A stretch of DNA of 36,259 nucleotides from positions 1 to 36,259 of the forward strand of contig JANSYR010000012.1 of assembly GCA_024742285.1 (NCBI GenBank), read 5' to 3'. Numbering within the stretch: the stretch's first letter is position 1; every line of letters starts with the position of its first letter. Origin of the DNA: a bacterium. Its GTDB lineage: Bacteria > Myxococcota_A > UBA9160 > UBA4427. The notes below the pieces were generated by a model, which was given only the letters and a program-made list of their open reading frames with translations, searched no databases and was not told the DNA's origin. Position numbers and translations under genes: made by a program. Positions 8,378 through 16,630 of this stretch are shown here, one piece after another.

Positions 8378-9316
8378 TCAGACGATCGAGCGCAGCTCCC
8401 GGACCATGTCCGTCGAAGCGCGTTCGATGATCTCGTCGGGGTCGGAGAGCGCGGACATCACGAAGTGGCGACAGCCCGCCTTCGCGAAGGCGCGCATCTG
8501 CTCGAGGCAGTCTTCCGGCTTGCCGAGCAGGCAGTAGCGCTTGGACGCTTCGGTGAAGTCGGTGTTGTAGATCGTTCCGAGCATCTCCGAGGCCCGCTTG
8601 TGGGCGGCTTCGTAGCTGTCGTCGAGGACGGTGAAGAGGAGCGCGGCCGTGTGGAAGGGCAGGCCGTCCCGGCCCGCTTCCTTCGCGTGTCCGCCGATCG
8701 CCTTCATGTTGGCGGTGTAGGTCTCGACGTCGCACATGTGTGAGATGTAGCCGTCGCCGAGGCGTCCGGCGCGCTTCATCGACACCGCTTTTCGGCCGCC
8801 GACGATGATGGGCGGCGTTCGAACCGGCTTGGGCTCGATCTTGACGGGGTCGAACTGGTAGTACTCGCCGTCGTAGCCGGCCTTTCCCTCGGCCCAGTGG
8901 GCGCGCAGGATCTCGATGGCCTCGTTCGTCCGCGGGCCTCGCTCCTCGATCGGGGAGGCGACGGCCTGGAACTCCGGCGGAAATTCGCCGCCGACGCCGA
9001 CGCCGCAGATGAAGCGGCCGTTCGACAGCATGTCGATCGTCCCGGTCATCTTGGCGGTCAGGGTCGGGTTGCGCAGGGGCAGCAGCAGCACGCCGGTCGC
9101 CAGCTCGATCCGCTCGGTCGCGGCGGCGCAGAACGACAGGAGCGAAAGGCTCTCGATCACCGGGATGTGGAAGGCGATGTGGTCCCCGACCCAGATCGAG
9201 TCGAGGCCGCTTTCTTCCATCTTGCGCGCCCGCGCCAGGACCGAGTCGCGGTCGTTGGCCGCGAGCATCATCCCCATCTTCACTTCGTCGACGACGTTCA
9301 GTCCTTCGATTTCCAT
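8378..9316 (-). CDS. LLM-class flavin/F420-dependent oxidoreductase
   Basis: 312 residues with the luciferase-like monooxygenase TIM-barrel. Recognisable parts are KMEESGLDSIWVGDHI near residue 32, the ATGVLLLPLRNP strand-turn, MLSNGRFICGVGVGGEFPPEF, and PPIIVGGRKAVSMKRAGRLGDGY. These are hallmarks of the LLM family, which uses reduced FMN or coenzyme F420. Sequence alone does not separate the two cofactors. The substrate is unknown. It is a single gene in a minus-strand run; the stop faces the DUF420 stop. Confidence 0.85.
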   Translation of the reverse strand: MEIEGLNVVDEVKMGMMLAANDRDSVLARARKMEESGLDSIWVGDHIAFHIPVIESLSLLSFCAAATERIELATGVLLLPLRNPTLTAKMTGTIDMLSNGRFICGVGVGGEFPPEFQAVASPIEERGPRTNEAIEILRAHWAEGKAGYDGEYYQFDPVKIEPKPVRTPPIIVGGRKAVSMKRAGRLGDGYISHMCDVETYTANMKAIGGHAKEAGRDGLPFHTAALLFTVLDDSYEAAHKRASEMLGTIYNTDFTEASKRYCLLGKPEDCLEQMRAFAKAGCRHFVMSALSDPDEIIERASTDMVRELRSIV

Positions 9317-9351
9317 GAAGCGAGTCTAGTGCGCCGACGCCGAGAAGGTCA

Positions 9352-9423
9352 GCGCCCGCCGGATCAGCGCCTGCAGCCCAAGGGCGCTCTGCGCCCGCCG
9401 GATCAGCGTCTGTGCCCGCCGGG
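9352..9423. repeat. Short GC-rich direct repeats between LLM gene and SH3 gene
   Basis: A 22-bp unit starting GCGCCCGCCGGATCAGCG occurs at 9352-9373 and again at 9391-9412, differing only by C/T near the end. A third, partial copy (GCCCGCCGGG) follows at 9414. The spacing is 39 then 21 bases. They lie between the LLM start and the SH3-protein stop. Similar GC-rich repeats, of different sequence, occur at 11251-11357. Confidence 0.7.
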
Positions 9424-10002
9424 TTACAAGCGGATGCGGGAGGACGGGCGCCGCGTCGAGTTCCGGTGGAGGAACGCGCCGAGGATCATGCCGCCGGCCA
9501 GGATCAGGGCGCCGGTGATCCACTCCTGATAGCGGCTGCCCGCGCGGAGCTCGTAGTTCTCGATCTTGAGCGACTCGATCTCGGCGCGCTGGCCGGAGTC
9601 GGTCGAGGCGAGCGTGGCGTTCGACTCGCGGAGCTGCGCCGCCTCGGAGCGGATCTCCTCGAGCTGGCTTCGGAGGCTCGCGGTCTCGCTCTCGAGCATC
9701 TCGAGGCGAAGGGTCGGCGGAGGCTCGGTCTCGAGGTAGCCGGCGGGGATCCAGCCGGTCTTGCCGTCGCTCGTGCGCACCCGCGTCCAGCTCTCGCCGC
9801 GGGCCAGGACGTCCATCTCGTCGCCCGTCTCGACGGCGCCCAGGATCTTGAACTGGGTCCCGGCGCCGGCGCGCAGGTTGAGACGGATGTTGCCACGGAC
9901 CCAACCGGTGTCGGCGGCCGCGGGTGGGGCGATGGCGATCGTCGCGAGGGCGACCAGGGCCACGAAGGTGAAGGTGGCGGGGAGGATTCTCGAGGGACGC
10001 AA
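9424..10002 (-). CDS. SH3-domain coiled-coil envelope protein (TIGR04211/YgiM-like)
   Basis: 192 residues if the TTG at 10002 is the start. That start has GGGAG seven bases upstream and places a signal peptide at the very N terminus. Order: signal peptide (1-30, core FTFVALVALATIAIAPPAAA), bacterial SH3 domain (34-92, with LNLRAGAGTQFKILG and WTRVRTSDGKTGWIPAGYL), coiled coil (about 97-155), one membrane helix (160-178), basic tail. That architecture matches the YgiM-type SH3 family of the periplasm and inner membrane; its function is not well defined. The frame is open further upstream but the extra residues look non-coding. Confidence 0.75.
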   Translation of the reverse strand: MRPSRILPATFTFVALVALATIAIAPPAAADTGWVRGNIRLNLRAGAGTQFKILGAVETGDEMDVLARGESWTRVRTSDGKTGWIPAGYLETEPPPTLRLEMLESETASLRSQLEEIRSEAAQLRESNATLASTDSGQRAEIESLKIENYELRAGSRYQEWITGALILAGGMILGAFLHRNSTRRPSSRIRL

Positions 10003-10336
10003 ACGGGTACTCCCGGGACTGCGGGCGAGTCCTTTGGGGGGAGGATTTCGGACGGTAGTCGACGGCCCAGGGCGATCTTGTGATCCTCGGCACCGGAATC
10101 GGCGCCCGGAATCCCCCCGAGATGGACGACGCTCGGCGGCCAGCATATCGCCCGAAGCGCCCCGGCGGGAGTCATCCGGTCGCGGGATTGCACGGAGAAG
10201 TGCATCGAACTCGCGTCGCCCGCCGCAACCGTCGACGGGACGACCGGCCGCGCGCGCCACGGGGCGGATCGAATGAGGCTGAAAACACTCAGGTAAGCGC
10301 GCGTGCCCGCGTCGACCCCCCGGTGCTCTGGGGCCG
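10003..10336. other. Intergenic region, nothing recognised
   Basis: About 330 bases between the SH3-protein start and the PEP-CTERM stop. No recognisable gene, terminator with T-run or repeat was seen. It should contain the promoter of the SH3-protein gene. Confidence 0.4.
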
Positions 10337-10999
10337 TCAGGCCGAGTCGCGCTCGTCCCGCCGGCGCGTCGTCGCGAGTCCCGCCAACCCGAGCGTGACC
10401 AGCACGCCGGTCGAAGGCTCCGGCGTCAGCACGTAGGGATCGAAGTTCGTCGACGTCAGATCGGCGAAGCCACCCCCGTCGACGGAGAAGCGGAGGGTCG
10501 TGGAGCCGCCACAGCATCCTTCGAAACCGACCCAGGCGAGCGTGTAGGAATCGCCGGCCGCGAAGTCGAAGGTCGTCTCGAAGACGTCGGGATTGTTCCA
10601 GTCGTAGTCCCACCAGACGTCGTCGGTGATCACGCGTTCGTAGACGACGGAGCCCGTCGTGTTGTCGATCAGCGCCGTAGCGCCGCCGCGCCCCCAGTCG
10701 GTCCCGACCTGGAACGTATATCGCCCCTCGACGCCGATCGTCACGTCCGTGGTCATCAGGATGCTGTAGTTCGAGCTGACGCCGCCGCCGTGCACCGCGG
10801 TCGAGACGTTCTGCAGCGAATCGATGACGTTGCTCTGGATCAGCGTCTCGCCTTCGTGCTGCGCGAGCAGATCCGAGAACGTGTCCCCCGCCGTTACCTG
10901 GAAGGTCGACTGGCGGAAGTCCGCACGGAACTCGAGCGCAGTCGCCGTTCCAGCGGACGCAACCAAGGACAGGAGCGACGAGAGCACGGCACGAAACAT
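10337..10999 (-). CDS. PEP-CTERM sorting domain protein with CC-G-G motif
   Basis: 220 residues from an ATG at 10999 with GAGG about seven bases upstream. The signal peptide is MFRAVLSSLLSLVASAGTATA. The body is beta-rich, with GRYTFQVGTDWGRGGATALI and DSYTLAWVGFEGCCGGS; it looks like a carbohydrate-binding or PA14-like sandwich, but I cannot name it firmly. The tail is TPEPSTG, then hydrophobic VLVTLGLAGLA, then TTRRR, a complete PEP-CTERM exosortase signal. The Cys-Cys pair before two glycines recalls the CC pair of the PEP-CTERM protein at 2661-3308. The frame is open upstream of the chosen ATG, but that part encodes the repeat region and has no signal peptide. Confidence 0.85.
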   Translation of the reverse strand: MFRAVLSSLLSLVASAGTATALEFRADFRQSTFQVTAGDTFSDLLAQHEGETLIQSNVIDSLQNVSTAVHGGGVSSNYSILMTTDVTIGVEGRYTFQVGTDWGRGGATALIDNTTGSVVYERVITDDVWWDYDWNNPDVFETTFDFAAGDSYTLAWVGFEGCCGGSTTLRFSVDGGGFADLTSTNFDPYVLTPEPSTGVLVTLGLAGLATTRRRDERDSA

Positions 11000-11419
11000 C
11001 GGAAACCTCGCGGCCCCCAAACCCGGCCGTGACGCTCTCATCGGTCCCGTTGCACCCCACCTTGAAGAGCTGCCACCAACCCGCCCGTGACTTGCCCTTC
11101 GAAATGCCCCACCCGCAGCCCACCGGCAGAACGCACGCGCGAGGCTCTGCCCCAAATGACGCCAAGAGATCCGCAGGCGCGGCGGAACGAAGACGCTCCA
11201 ACGGCGCGCGGAGCAGAACGCCTCATCGCCCGGATCGGCACAAGCGGCAAGCGCCCGCGGCCCAGCGAAGCGCGCCGAAAAAGCGCCTGCGGCCGAAACG
11301 AAGCGCGCCTTCGGCGCAACGAGCTCAAAAAGCGCCTGCGGCCCAGCGAAGCGCGCCGAAGGCGCGCGAAGCGAAAAAAGGTTCCGTTTCGTTCCGCACG
11401 CGTCGTGCGCGGAACGAAT
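11000..11419. other. Intergenic region holding a GC-rich repeat cluster
   Basis: About 420 bases between the PEP-CTERM start and the tRNA. No gene is supported: frames are open only because of base composition. The right half holds the direct repeats described at 11251-11357, and the left half would hold the PEP-CTERM gene promoter. Confidence 0.5.
11251..11357. repeat. Cluster of three GC-rich direct repeats beside tRNA-Asn
   Basis: Three imperfect copies of a 26-27 base unit beginning GCGCCYGCGGCC and ending CGAAGCGCGCC lie at 11251-11276, 11283-11309 and 11332-11357. Copies 2 and 3 are each preceded by a short A-run. Units are spaced 32 and 49 bases start to start. Between them are additional short inverted motifs such as GCGCCTTCGGCGC. 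They could be mobile palindromic intergenic elements or recombination remnants beside the tRNA. Confidence 0.65.
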
Positions 11420-11495
11420 TGGCTCCCCGGGCAGGACTCGAACCTGCGACAAGGCGGTTAACAGCCGCCTGCTCTACCAGCTGAGCTACCGGGGA
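11420..11495 (-). tRNA. tRNA-Asn (anticodon GTT)
   Basis: Read on the minus strand from 11495: acceptor TCCCCGG pairs with CCGGGGA, the D arm is GCTC-AGCTGGTA-GAGC, and the anticodon stem is GGCGG/CCGCC around CTGTTAA, giving anticodon GTT (Asn). The T arm contains the standard GGTTCGAGTCC. The discriminator is G, as usual for tRNA-Asn, and CCA is encoded at 11422-11420. The mature body is 73 nt plus CCA. Confidence 0.95.
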
Positions 11496-11514
11496 ACGGA
11501 AACTCGGGGGGCGG

Positions 11515-11542
11515 AGTTTACGCGTTGGCGGGGCGACCGCAA
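11515..11542 (-). promoter_or_regulatory. Candidate sigma70 promoter for tRNA-Asn
   Basis: On the minus strand TTGCGG (11542-11537) and TAAACT (11520-11515) are separated by 16 bases, and the tRNA begins 19 bases after the -10 element. The match is 4 of 6 for the -10 and weak for the -35, but the location suits a tRNA promoter. Confidence 0.35.
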
Positions 11543-11624
11543 CGCTCTCGCACCGGCAGTTTCGGTGCGCCCTCCGGGTCGGATCGGGGGCCGGGGATGC
11601 GCCAGAACGGGCGCTGCCGACCGA

Positions 11625-12107
11625 TCAGAGCGCGTCGAAGCGGATTTCGAGGACCTCGAACTCGCGGATGCCCTTGGGCACCTTGACCGAGACGTCGTCG
11701 CCGACTTCCTTGCTCATCAGCGCCTGGGCCACGGGCGACGTCACCGAGATCATGCCCTGCTTGGCGTCCGCCTCGTCCTCGCCCACGATCGTGTAGGAGA
11801 CCTCGTCCTCGGTCTCGATATCCGAGAGAAGGACGGTCGCGCCGAATCGAACCTTGTCGGGGTCCTGGCCCGAGGTCTCGATGACCTGGGCCCGGGCGAT
11901 CTTGTCGTCCAGCATGGCGATCCGGCCGGCGATGTGGGCCTGCTTCTCCTTGGCGGCGTGGTATTCGGCGTTCTCGGAGAGGTCGCCGTGGGCGATCGCC
12001 TCCTCGATGTCCTTCACGTTGGCGGGCCGCTCGACCGTCTTCAGGTGCTTCAGCTCTTCCTTGAGGGCCTCGTAGCCACGGGGAGTCATCGGGACTCGCT
12101 CGTCCAT
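11625..12107 (-). CDS. greA: Transcription elongation factor GreA
   Basis: 160 residues, the standard GreA length. It binds the RNA polymerase secondary channel and stimulates cleavage of backtracked transcripts. The N-terminal coiled coil includes MTPRGYEALKEELKHLK and the loop region DIEEAIAHGDLSENAEYHAAKEKQ; the acidic D and E there are the family's catalytic-tip residues. The C-terminal FKBP-like part contains VSYTIVGEDEADAKQGMISVTSPVAQALM. An AAGGGA lies upstream of the ATG. The gene sits 130 bases upstream of tRNA-Asn on the same strand and is divergent from the CPBP protease gene. Confidence 0.95.
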   Translation of the reverse strand: MDERVPMTPRGYEALKEELKHLKTVERPANVKDIEEAIAHGDLSENAEYHAAKEKQAHIAGRIAMLDDKIARAQVIETSGQDPDKVRFGATVLLSDIETEDEVSYTIVGEDEADAKQGMISVTSPVAQALMSKEVGDDVSVKVPKGIREFEVLEIRFDAL

Positions 12108-12361
12108 TCCATTCCCTTCGTTCCGACGTGCGCGCGAATCGCTCGCGGCGCCGTTCGAACCTCGTACTGCGATCGTGAACCTGACGGATCGGGGCCTCGA
12201 GTCTCATCCCAGGAGTCGGGATCGGTCGCGCGGGGGGTGCGCGCTCGGTCTGCGTGGCCGGCCAGGCGGGGATCTCTCGACGAAATAGGCTACCCAGAGC
12301 GTTCGGTCGCATCAACCGGTGGGCCGTATCGGGGCCTTTTGCCCTCGATTTTGGAGCGCAG

Positions 12362-13006
12362 ATGTTCGGCGAAGAGCCCGACGACGAGGACGATCGCGCG
12401 CGCGAGGAGGCGCCGATCGAGGACGAGGGCGCGGACCGCACGGCCTTCGTTCGGGGTGCGCTCTTCTTCTACGGCGCGCTCGGGTGCATCGCCCTGGTCT
12501 GGCGGATGTCGACGCCCGGCGCCTCGATCCTCCACCCGCCCGGGCGGGCCGAGTCGTTCGAAGGGCTCGGCACCGCGCTGCTGGCCGGTCTCGCCCTGGG
12601 CCTCGTCTCGCTGGGGCTCTCCGAGCTGATGACGCGCTTCTCGACCCTGGGCGAGGCGCTGGCGGACACCCTCGGCGATGGCCTGATGGGGATCACCACC
12701 GCGGACGGGATCCTGCTGGCCTTCGCGAGCGGCATCGCCGAGGAGATGTTCTTTCGCGGGGCGCTGCAGCCGGCCGTCGGGCTCGTCTGGGCGAGCCTCC
12801 TCTTCGGCGCCTGTCACTTCCTGCCGCGCCGGGAGCTCGCGCTCTGGAGCGTGTACGCCGTCGCGATGGGTTTCGCGTTCGGTTGGCTCTTCGAGGCGAC
12901 GGGGCACCTGCTCGCGCCGATCGCCGCGCACGTCCTGGTGAACGCGGTCAACCTCCCACGGCTCGCACGCCGCGCCGAGGCACGGACGGAGGATCGCCCG
13001 GGCTGA
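12362..13006 (+). CDS. CPBP-family intramembrane metalloprotease
   Basis: 214 residues from the ATG at 12362, chosen because GGAG lies six bases upstream; a longer frame is open before it. An acidic cytoplasmic N terminus (EEPDDEDDRAREE) precedes several membrane helices. The CPBP/Abi (Rce1-like) catalytic motifs are present: EEMFFRG with E127, E128 and R132, then H152 in FGACHFLP, then H190 and N194 in AAHVLVN. Family members cleave membrane-associated peptides or prenylated proteins. The substrate is unknown, and no bacteriocin-like peptide gene is adjacent. Confidence 0.88.
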   Translation: MFGEEPDDEDDRAREEAPIEDEGADRTAFVRGALFFYGALGCIALVWRMSTPGASILHPPGRAESFEGLGTALLAGLALGLVSLGLSELMTRFSTLGEALADTLGDGLMGITTADGILLAFASGIAEEMFFRGALQPAVGLVWASLLFGACHFLPRRELALWSVYAVAMGFAFGWLFEATGHLLAPIAAHVLVNAVNLPRLARRAEARTEDRPG

Positions 13007-13021
13007 CCGGCCGACGCCGGC

Positions 13022-13414
13022 TCAGCCGACCAGCGCGATCGCGTCGATCTCGACCTGGGCACCCAGGGGCAGAGCGGCCACGCCGACGGTCACCCGAGCG
13101 GGAGCGGGATCCGCATCGAAGGCTTCGGCATAGACGGCGTTCACGCGCGGGAAGAGCGAGAGGTCCGTCAGGTAGACGGTCGCCTTGACGACCCGATCCA
13201 TGCCGCTGCCGGCGGCTTCGAGGACCGCCTTCAGGTTCGCCAGGACCTGGCGTGCCTCGTCCTCGATCTCGCCTCCGACCTTCTCGCCGGTCGCGGGGTC
13301 GAGGGGGATCTGCCCGGAGGCGTAGACGACGTCTCCGGCGCGGATCGCCTGGGAGTAGGGACCCACCGGCGCGGGCGCGTCGGCGGTACGGATTTCCTGG
13401 CGTGCTTCGCTCAT
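13022..13414 (-). CDS. RidA-family enamine/imine deaminase
   Basis: 130 residues, standard length for the Rid (YjgF/YER057c) family. It hydrolyses reactive enamine/imine intermediates such as 2-aminoacrylate, forming trimers. Seen: PYSQAI (19-24), YASGQIPLDP (31-40), R107 in PARVTV, which in RidA salt-bridges the substrate carboxylate, and E122 in VEIDAIA. The presence of the arginine supports an active RidA-type enzyme rather than an inactive Rid subfamily. The stop is 15 bases from the convergent CPBP stop. Confidence 0.93.
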   Translation of the reverse strand: MSEARQEIRTADAPAPVGPYSQAIRAGDVVYASGQIPLDPATGEKVGGEIEDEARQVLANLKAVLEAAGSGMDRVVKATVYLTDLSLFPRVNAVYAEAFDADPAPARVTVGVAALPLGAQVEIDAIALVG

Positions 13415-13560
13415 GGCGCGGGAGCATACCGCGCAAGCCGTCCGCGAGAAGCACCGGGCGTGACATCACACCCCGCGCCGCGAACACGAGCCGACGGCCC
13501 TTTCCGCTCTGCGTCGCCGACCTGCACGGCGCCTCGAAGTCGAGCCGCCGTGCCCCCGAC

Positions 13561-13821
13561 TCAAGAAAGCGGGGTGCTGTCGTCGTCCGGGAGCAGGCGC
13601 TCTTCGAGGACGCGGATCAGGTAGCCGAAGAGAAGGAGGTTCGGCAGGCGGCCGCGCGCGTCGCCGTGGATTCCGGCGCCGTCGGCGAAGGCTTCGGCGT
13701 ACTGCGAGAAGAATTCGATGGTCTCGAAGGGGATGTTCTTCGCGAGCATCTCGTTGATCTGCTCGGACGGGAGATCGTCGAAGATCTCCGCGAACTCGAC
13801 TGCAATCTCTTCCGGGGTCAT
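13561..13821 (-). CDS. Small acidic protein of unknown function
   Basis: 86 residues from the ATG at 13821, which has GGAG seven bases upstream; the frame extends to 13962 but the extra residues are arginine-rich and look non-coding. The sequence begins MTPEEIAVEFAEIFDDLP and continues as predicted helices (SEQINEMLAKNIPFETIEFFSQYAEAF, split by turns), with no membrane segment or motif I recognise. Composition (rich in E, D, F, I, low in R) is that of a real soluble protein. Confidence 0.6.
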   Translation of the reverse strand: MTPEEIAVEFAEIFDDLPSEQINEMLAKNIPFETIEFFSQYAEAFADGAGIHGDARGRLPNLLLFGYLIRVLEERLLPDDDSTPLS

Positions 13822-14219
13822 TTCCGTCTCCGTGAAACGAATGCGACCCGGGCGCTTGCCCCGTACGTCACGCGTCTCGGCATGTTCAGCTTCGCGATGG
13901 GCCCGCGCAGGGCCGCTTCGACGGGGCCGATCTTCACCCGACGACCCCATCGTGTCAAGCATCGCGGGAAGGCAAGAGTCTCGAAAACGGCCGCGAGAAG
14001 CGCTGTCGCGGCCGATCTACGTTCGACCTGCCGGGCGCCTTCGCGTCGGGCCCGCGCGGGATTCCCGTTCGCCTTCGCCGGCGCAGCGCGGGAGTTGCCG
14101 GTTGCCGATCCGGCCTTCGCCGCGGCGACGTCTCGGTTCGTCGGATCGGAAGTGCGCATCCCAGCCGTCGCACGAACTCGAGACGGGGCCCGCAGGCCCG
14201 TGCCGGCTCGTGCCGCGCT
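13822..14219. other. Intergenic region, nothing recognised
   Basis: About 400 bases between the small acidic-protein gene and the RarD stop. Frames here are arginine- and alanine-rich and lack ribosome binding sites. I see no repeat, terminator or RNA. Confidence 0.4.
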
Positions 14220-15137
14220 TCACTCCGCCGCCATCAGCGCGTTGCGCAGGTTCGCGCGGCGCACCGAGTCGAACGTGAAGACGACCAGCCCGATCCAGAC
14301 GAAGCCGAAGCCCGTCGCGTGGGCGGTCGTGAAGGCCTCGCCGTAGATGAACGTCGCCAGTGCGAGCGTGATCGTCGGCGCGATGTACTGGAACATGCCG
14401 ACCGCGGCGAGGGGGAGGCGCCGCGTCGACGCGTGGAAGAGCAGCAAGGGGCCCGCGGTCACGACGCTCGTGAGCGAGAGGTAGGCGTGCTCGCCGGCGC
14501 TCGCGGCGAGAAGCGGCGAGTGGTCCTTCGCGGTCAGCGCCAGGACCGCGAGCAGGCTGAGGGGCGTCAGTACGAGCATCTCGCGTGCGAGTCCGCCGAG
14601 CGGAGGCTGCGGCCTGACCTTGTGGATCAGTCCGTAGAGCGCGAAGGAGCTGGCGAGGGCCAGCGAGATCCACGGCAGCCCGCCGGCGCGGACGGTGAGA
14701 GTCGCGACGCCCAGGGCAGCGACCACGACGGCCACGGTCTGCGCGCGGTTCAGGCGCTCGCCGAGCACGACGAGTCCGAGCAGGATGCTCATCAGCGGGT
14801 TGATGTAGTAGCCGAGACTGGTCGCGACGATCTGCCCGGACTGCACCGCGTAGATGAAGATCAGCCAGTTGGTTGCGAGCAGCAGCGCGGCGAGCAGGTT
14901 CCAGCCCCACTCCCGGGCCTTCGCGGGGCGGAGCTCGCCGAGCTTGCCGGTCGCGGTGGCGGCCGCCATCAGCAGCAGCATCGTCCAGAGGATCCGCGGA
15001 ATCAGCGCCTCGTCGGAGGGGATGTGCTCGATCGCCTTCCAGTAGATCGGGACGAGGCCCCACGCGAGGTAGCAGGCCGTCGCGAAACCCATCCCGCTCG
15101 GAGAGAGCGCTTCGTCACGTGAGGGATCGCCGGCCAT
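14220..15137 (-). CDS. rarD: EamA-family transporter RarD
   Basis: 305 residues with about ten membrane segments. The N-terminal GFATACYLAWGLVPIYWKAIEHIPSDE-type region (split here by the first helix), LLLATNWLIFIYAV, SLGYYINPL and LVVLGERLNRAQ are RarD hallmarks of the drug/metabolite transporter superfamily. The substrate is not established for the family. It stands alone, 72 bases from the DinB-like gene stop on the same strand. Confidence 0.9.
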   Translation of the reverse strand: MAGDPSRDEALSPSGMGFATACYLAWGLVPIYWKAIEHIPSDEALIPRILWTMLLLMAAATATGKLGELRPAKAREWGWNLLAALLLATNWLIFIYAVQSGQIVATSLGYYINPLMSILLGLVVLGERLNRAQTVAVVVAALGVATLTVRAGGLPWISLALASSFALYGLIHKVRPQPPLGGLAREMLVLTPLSLLAVLALTAKDHSPLLAASAGEHAYLSLTSVVTAGPLLLFHASTRRLPLAAVGMFQYIAPTITLALATFIYGEAFTTAHATGFGFVWIGLVVFTFDSVRRANLRNALMAAE

Positions 15138-15209
15138 CGCGGGAGCCTAGCGGGTCGGCTCCCGGATTCCGCGACCTCGCGAATCGGCCTTGGCTCCGGG
15201 TGTAACGAA

Positions 15210-15770
15210 TCAGCCCTCGGTCTCGGCGCGATAGGCGAGGGTCGAAGGCGCGACGCCGAACTCCGGAGGCGCCTCGACCCCGCGCACCGCGAGGGTCAGT
15301 CGGATCAGCGCGTGGTGATGGAGGACGTGGGTGGACACGAACTGCAGCTCGCGCGAGAGGGAAGAGCGGGTCCAGCCCTGACCCGGCTCCGGGCGGACCT
15401 CGATCGGCGTGCGTCCGGCCAGCTCGCGGATGCGTTCGAGACCGTCGATCGCGCGTTCGATCTGCTGGCGACCGAACTCGCGATGGGTCTCGACCTCCGA
15501 CCGGCGCTTGCGGGCGGTGTAGTCGATCCGCTGGGCATCGATCCCGGCGAGCAGGCAACCGACGAAGTCGAGCAGGTGGCGCGTGTGCGCGCCGGGGCTG
15601 GCCCAGGCCGCGTCCGCTGCCTGCGTCGTCGTCTCGAGGGAGGCGGCGTAGTCCTCGTCGGAGAGGGCGTCGATCAGAGCGTGCCCCTGCCGGAGCAGGT
15701 CGATCAGGGCGTCGGCGGCGCGGCTCAATTCGCTGCCCCGAACGGGGTGCGGGGTGGAGGCCCGGCCCAT
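15210..15770 (-). CDS. DinB-like four-helix bundle protein
   Basis: 186 residues. Predicted helices and two histidine clusters fit the DinB/YfiT metal-binding superfamily: SPGAHTRHLLDFVG in the second helix region and THVLHHHALI in the third. Those histidines form the nickel/zinc site in family members, which act as small-molecule thiol transferases or have unknown roles. The ATG at 15770 lies inside the end of the acyltransferase gene (46-base overlap in another frame), so the two are probably co-transcribed. No strong Shine-Dalgarno is seen, so the start could be a little different. Confidence 0.72.
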   Translation of the reverse strand: MGRASTPHPVRGSELSRAADALIDLLRQGHALIDALSDEDYAASLETTTQAADAAWASPGAHTRHLLDFVGCLLAGIDAQRIDYTARKRRSEVETHREFGRQQIERAIDGLERIRELAGRTPIEVRPEPGQGWTRSSLSRELQFVSTHVLHHHALIRLTLAVRGVEAPPEFGVAPSTLAYRAETEG

Positions 15771-16630
15771 TCCGAGGATGCCGGAGGGGTCGTGGGAATG
15801 AACTTCTTCTGTACGGCTTCGTAGGCTCGGCGACACAGTTCCTTGCGCTTCCTCGCGTGGTTGGGGGTCGAAGGGATTCGGCCCGCTCTTTCCTCTATCG
15901 GCAACTCGGCCGCAGATCCTTCGCTCGACGAGTCCAGGACCGGTGAGAACCGGACCCGGGCCTCGATCGAGGGCAGGGTGAGCAGGCGTCGTACGTGGGG
16001 CAGGAACGTCATGTCGCCCCACCAGCATACGCATTCGCGAGCCGGTTGGTTTCGATCGTTCGTCTCGTATTGCAGGCTCGCGGCGACGACGGGGGCGCCG
16101 GTTCGCACGGAAGCCTCGAAGAGCGAGCTCTTGAAGGGCAGGACGTCGGCTCCGCGCGTGCTGGTCGCTTCCGGGAAGAAGACGACGGCCTCGCCGCTTC
16201 TCAGGGCGTCCGTCATCCGGGGAAGGACCTCGAGCAGCGAACGCCGGCGCGCCCGATCGAGGAAGATCGTGCCCAGGGTTCGCGAGGCAGGGCCGACGCC
16301 GGGCCAGTCGGCCACGTCCGCGCGCGCGACGAAACGACCCGGGACGAGCGACCAGAGGAGCGGGATGTCGAGGTAGCTCAGATGGTTCGCGACGAGCACG
16401 ACCGGGCCGCTCGGGATCTCTCCCTCGACGTGGATGCGGAGTCCGAGGCTGCGCGTCGTCTTCGAGGCCCAGCGACGCAGTCTCGTCTCGACGTCTTCGG
16501 GCCGCCCGAGCGCGCGCGCGAGCCAGAGGCCGACGACGAGCCGGACGGAGCGGGTCACGAGCATCGCCGCCCGCCGAATCGCGATCGCGCGCCGGCGCCC
16601 GGTCGATGCGAAGGTCCGTGGTCGGCTCAT
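15725..16630 (-). CDS. olsA: PlsC-family 1-acyltransferase, OlsA-like
   Basis: 301 residues. The acyltransferase motifs are NHLSYLDIPLL (catalytic H and D of the NHxxxxD box), LGTIFLDR, and FFPEATST. Family knowledge: PlsC/OlsA enzymes transfer an acyl chain to a lyso-lipid. The immediately upstream gene is a GNAT of the OlsB type, and its stop overlaps this ATG in ATGA (16627-16630). I therefore infer lyso-ornithine-lipid O-acyltransferase, the second step of ornithine-lipid synthesis. An alternative is a general 1-acylglycerol-3-phosphate acyltransferase. A basic C-terminal tail (NHARKRKELCRR) may contact the membrane. Confidence 0.8.
   Translation of the reverse strand: MSRPRTFASTGRRRAIAIRRAAMLVTRSVRLVVGLWLARALGRPEDVETRLRRWASKTTRSLGLRIHVEGEIPSGPVVLVANHLSYLDIPLLWSLVPGRFVARADVADWPGVGPASRTLGTIFLDRARRRSLLEVLPRMTDALRSGEAVVFFPEATSTRGADVLPFKSSLFEASVRTGAPVVAASLQYETNDRNQPARECVCWWGDMTFLPHVRRLLTLPSIEARVRFSPVLDSSSEGSAAELPIEERAGRIPSTPNHARKRKELCRRAYEAVQKKFIPTTPPASSEWAGPPPRTPFGAAN

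Noticed and set aside
13822-14219. Frames of 60-113 codons between the small acidic-protein gene and rarD as genes
   Set aside because: No ribosome binding site, arginine/alanine-rich composition and no recognisable similarity.
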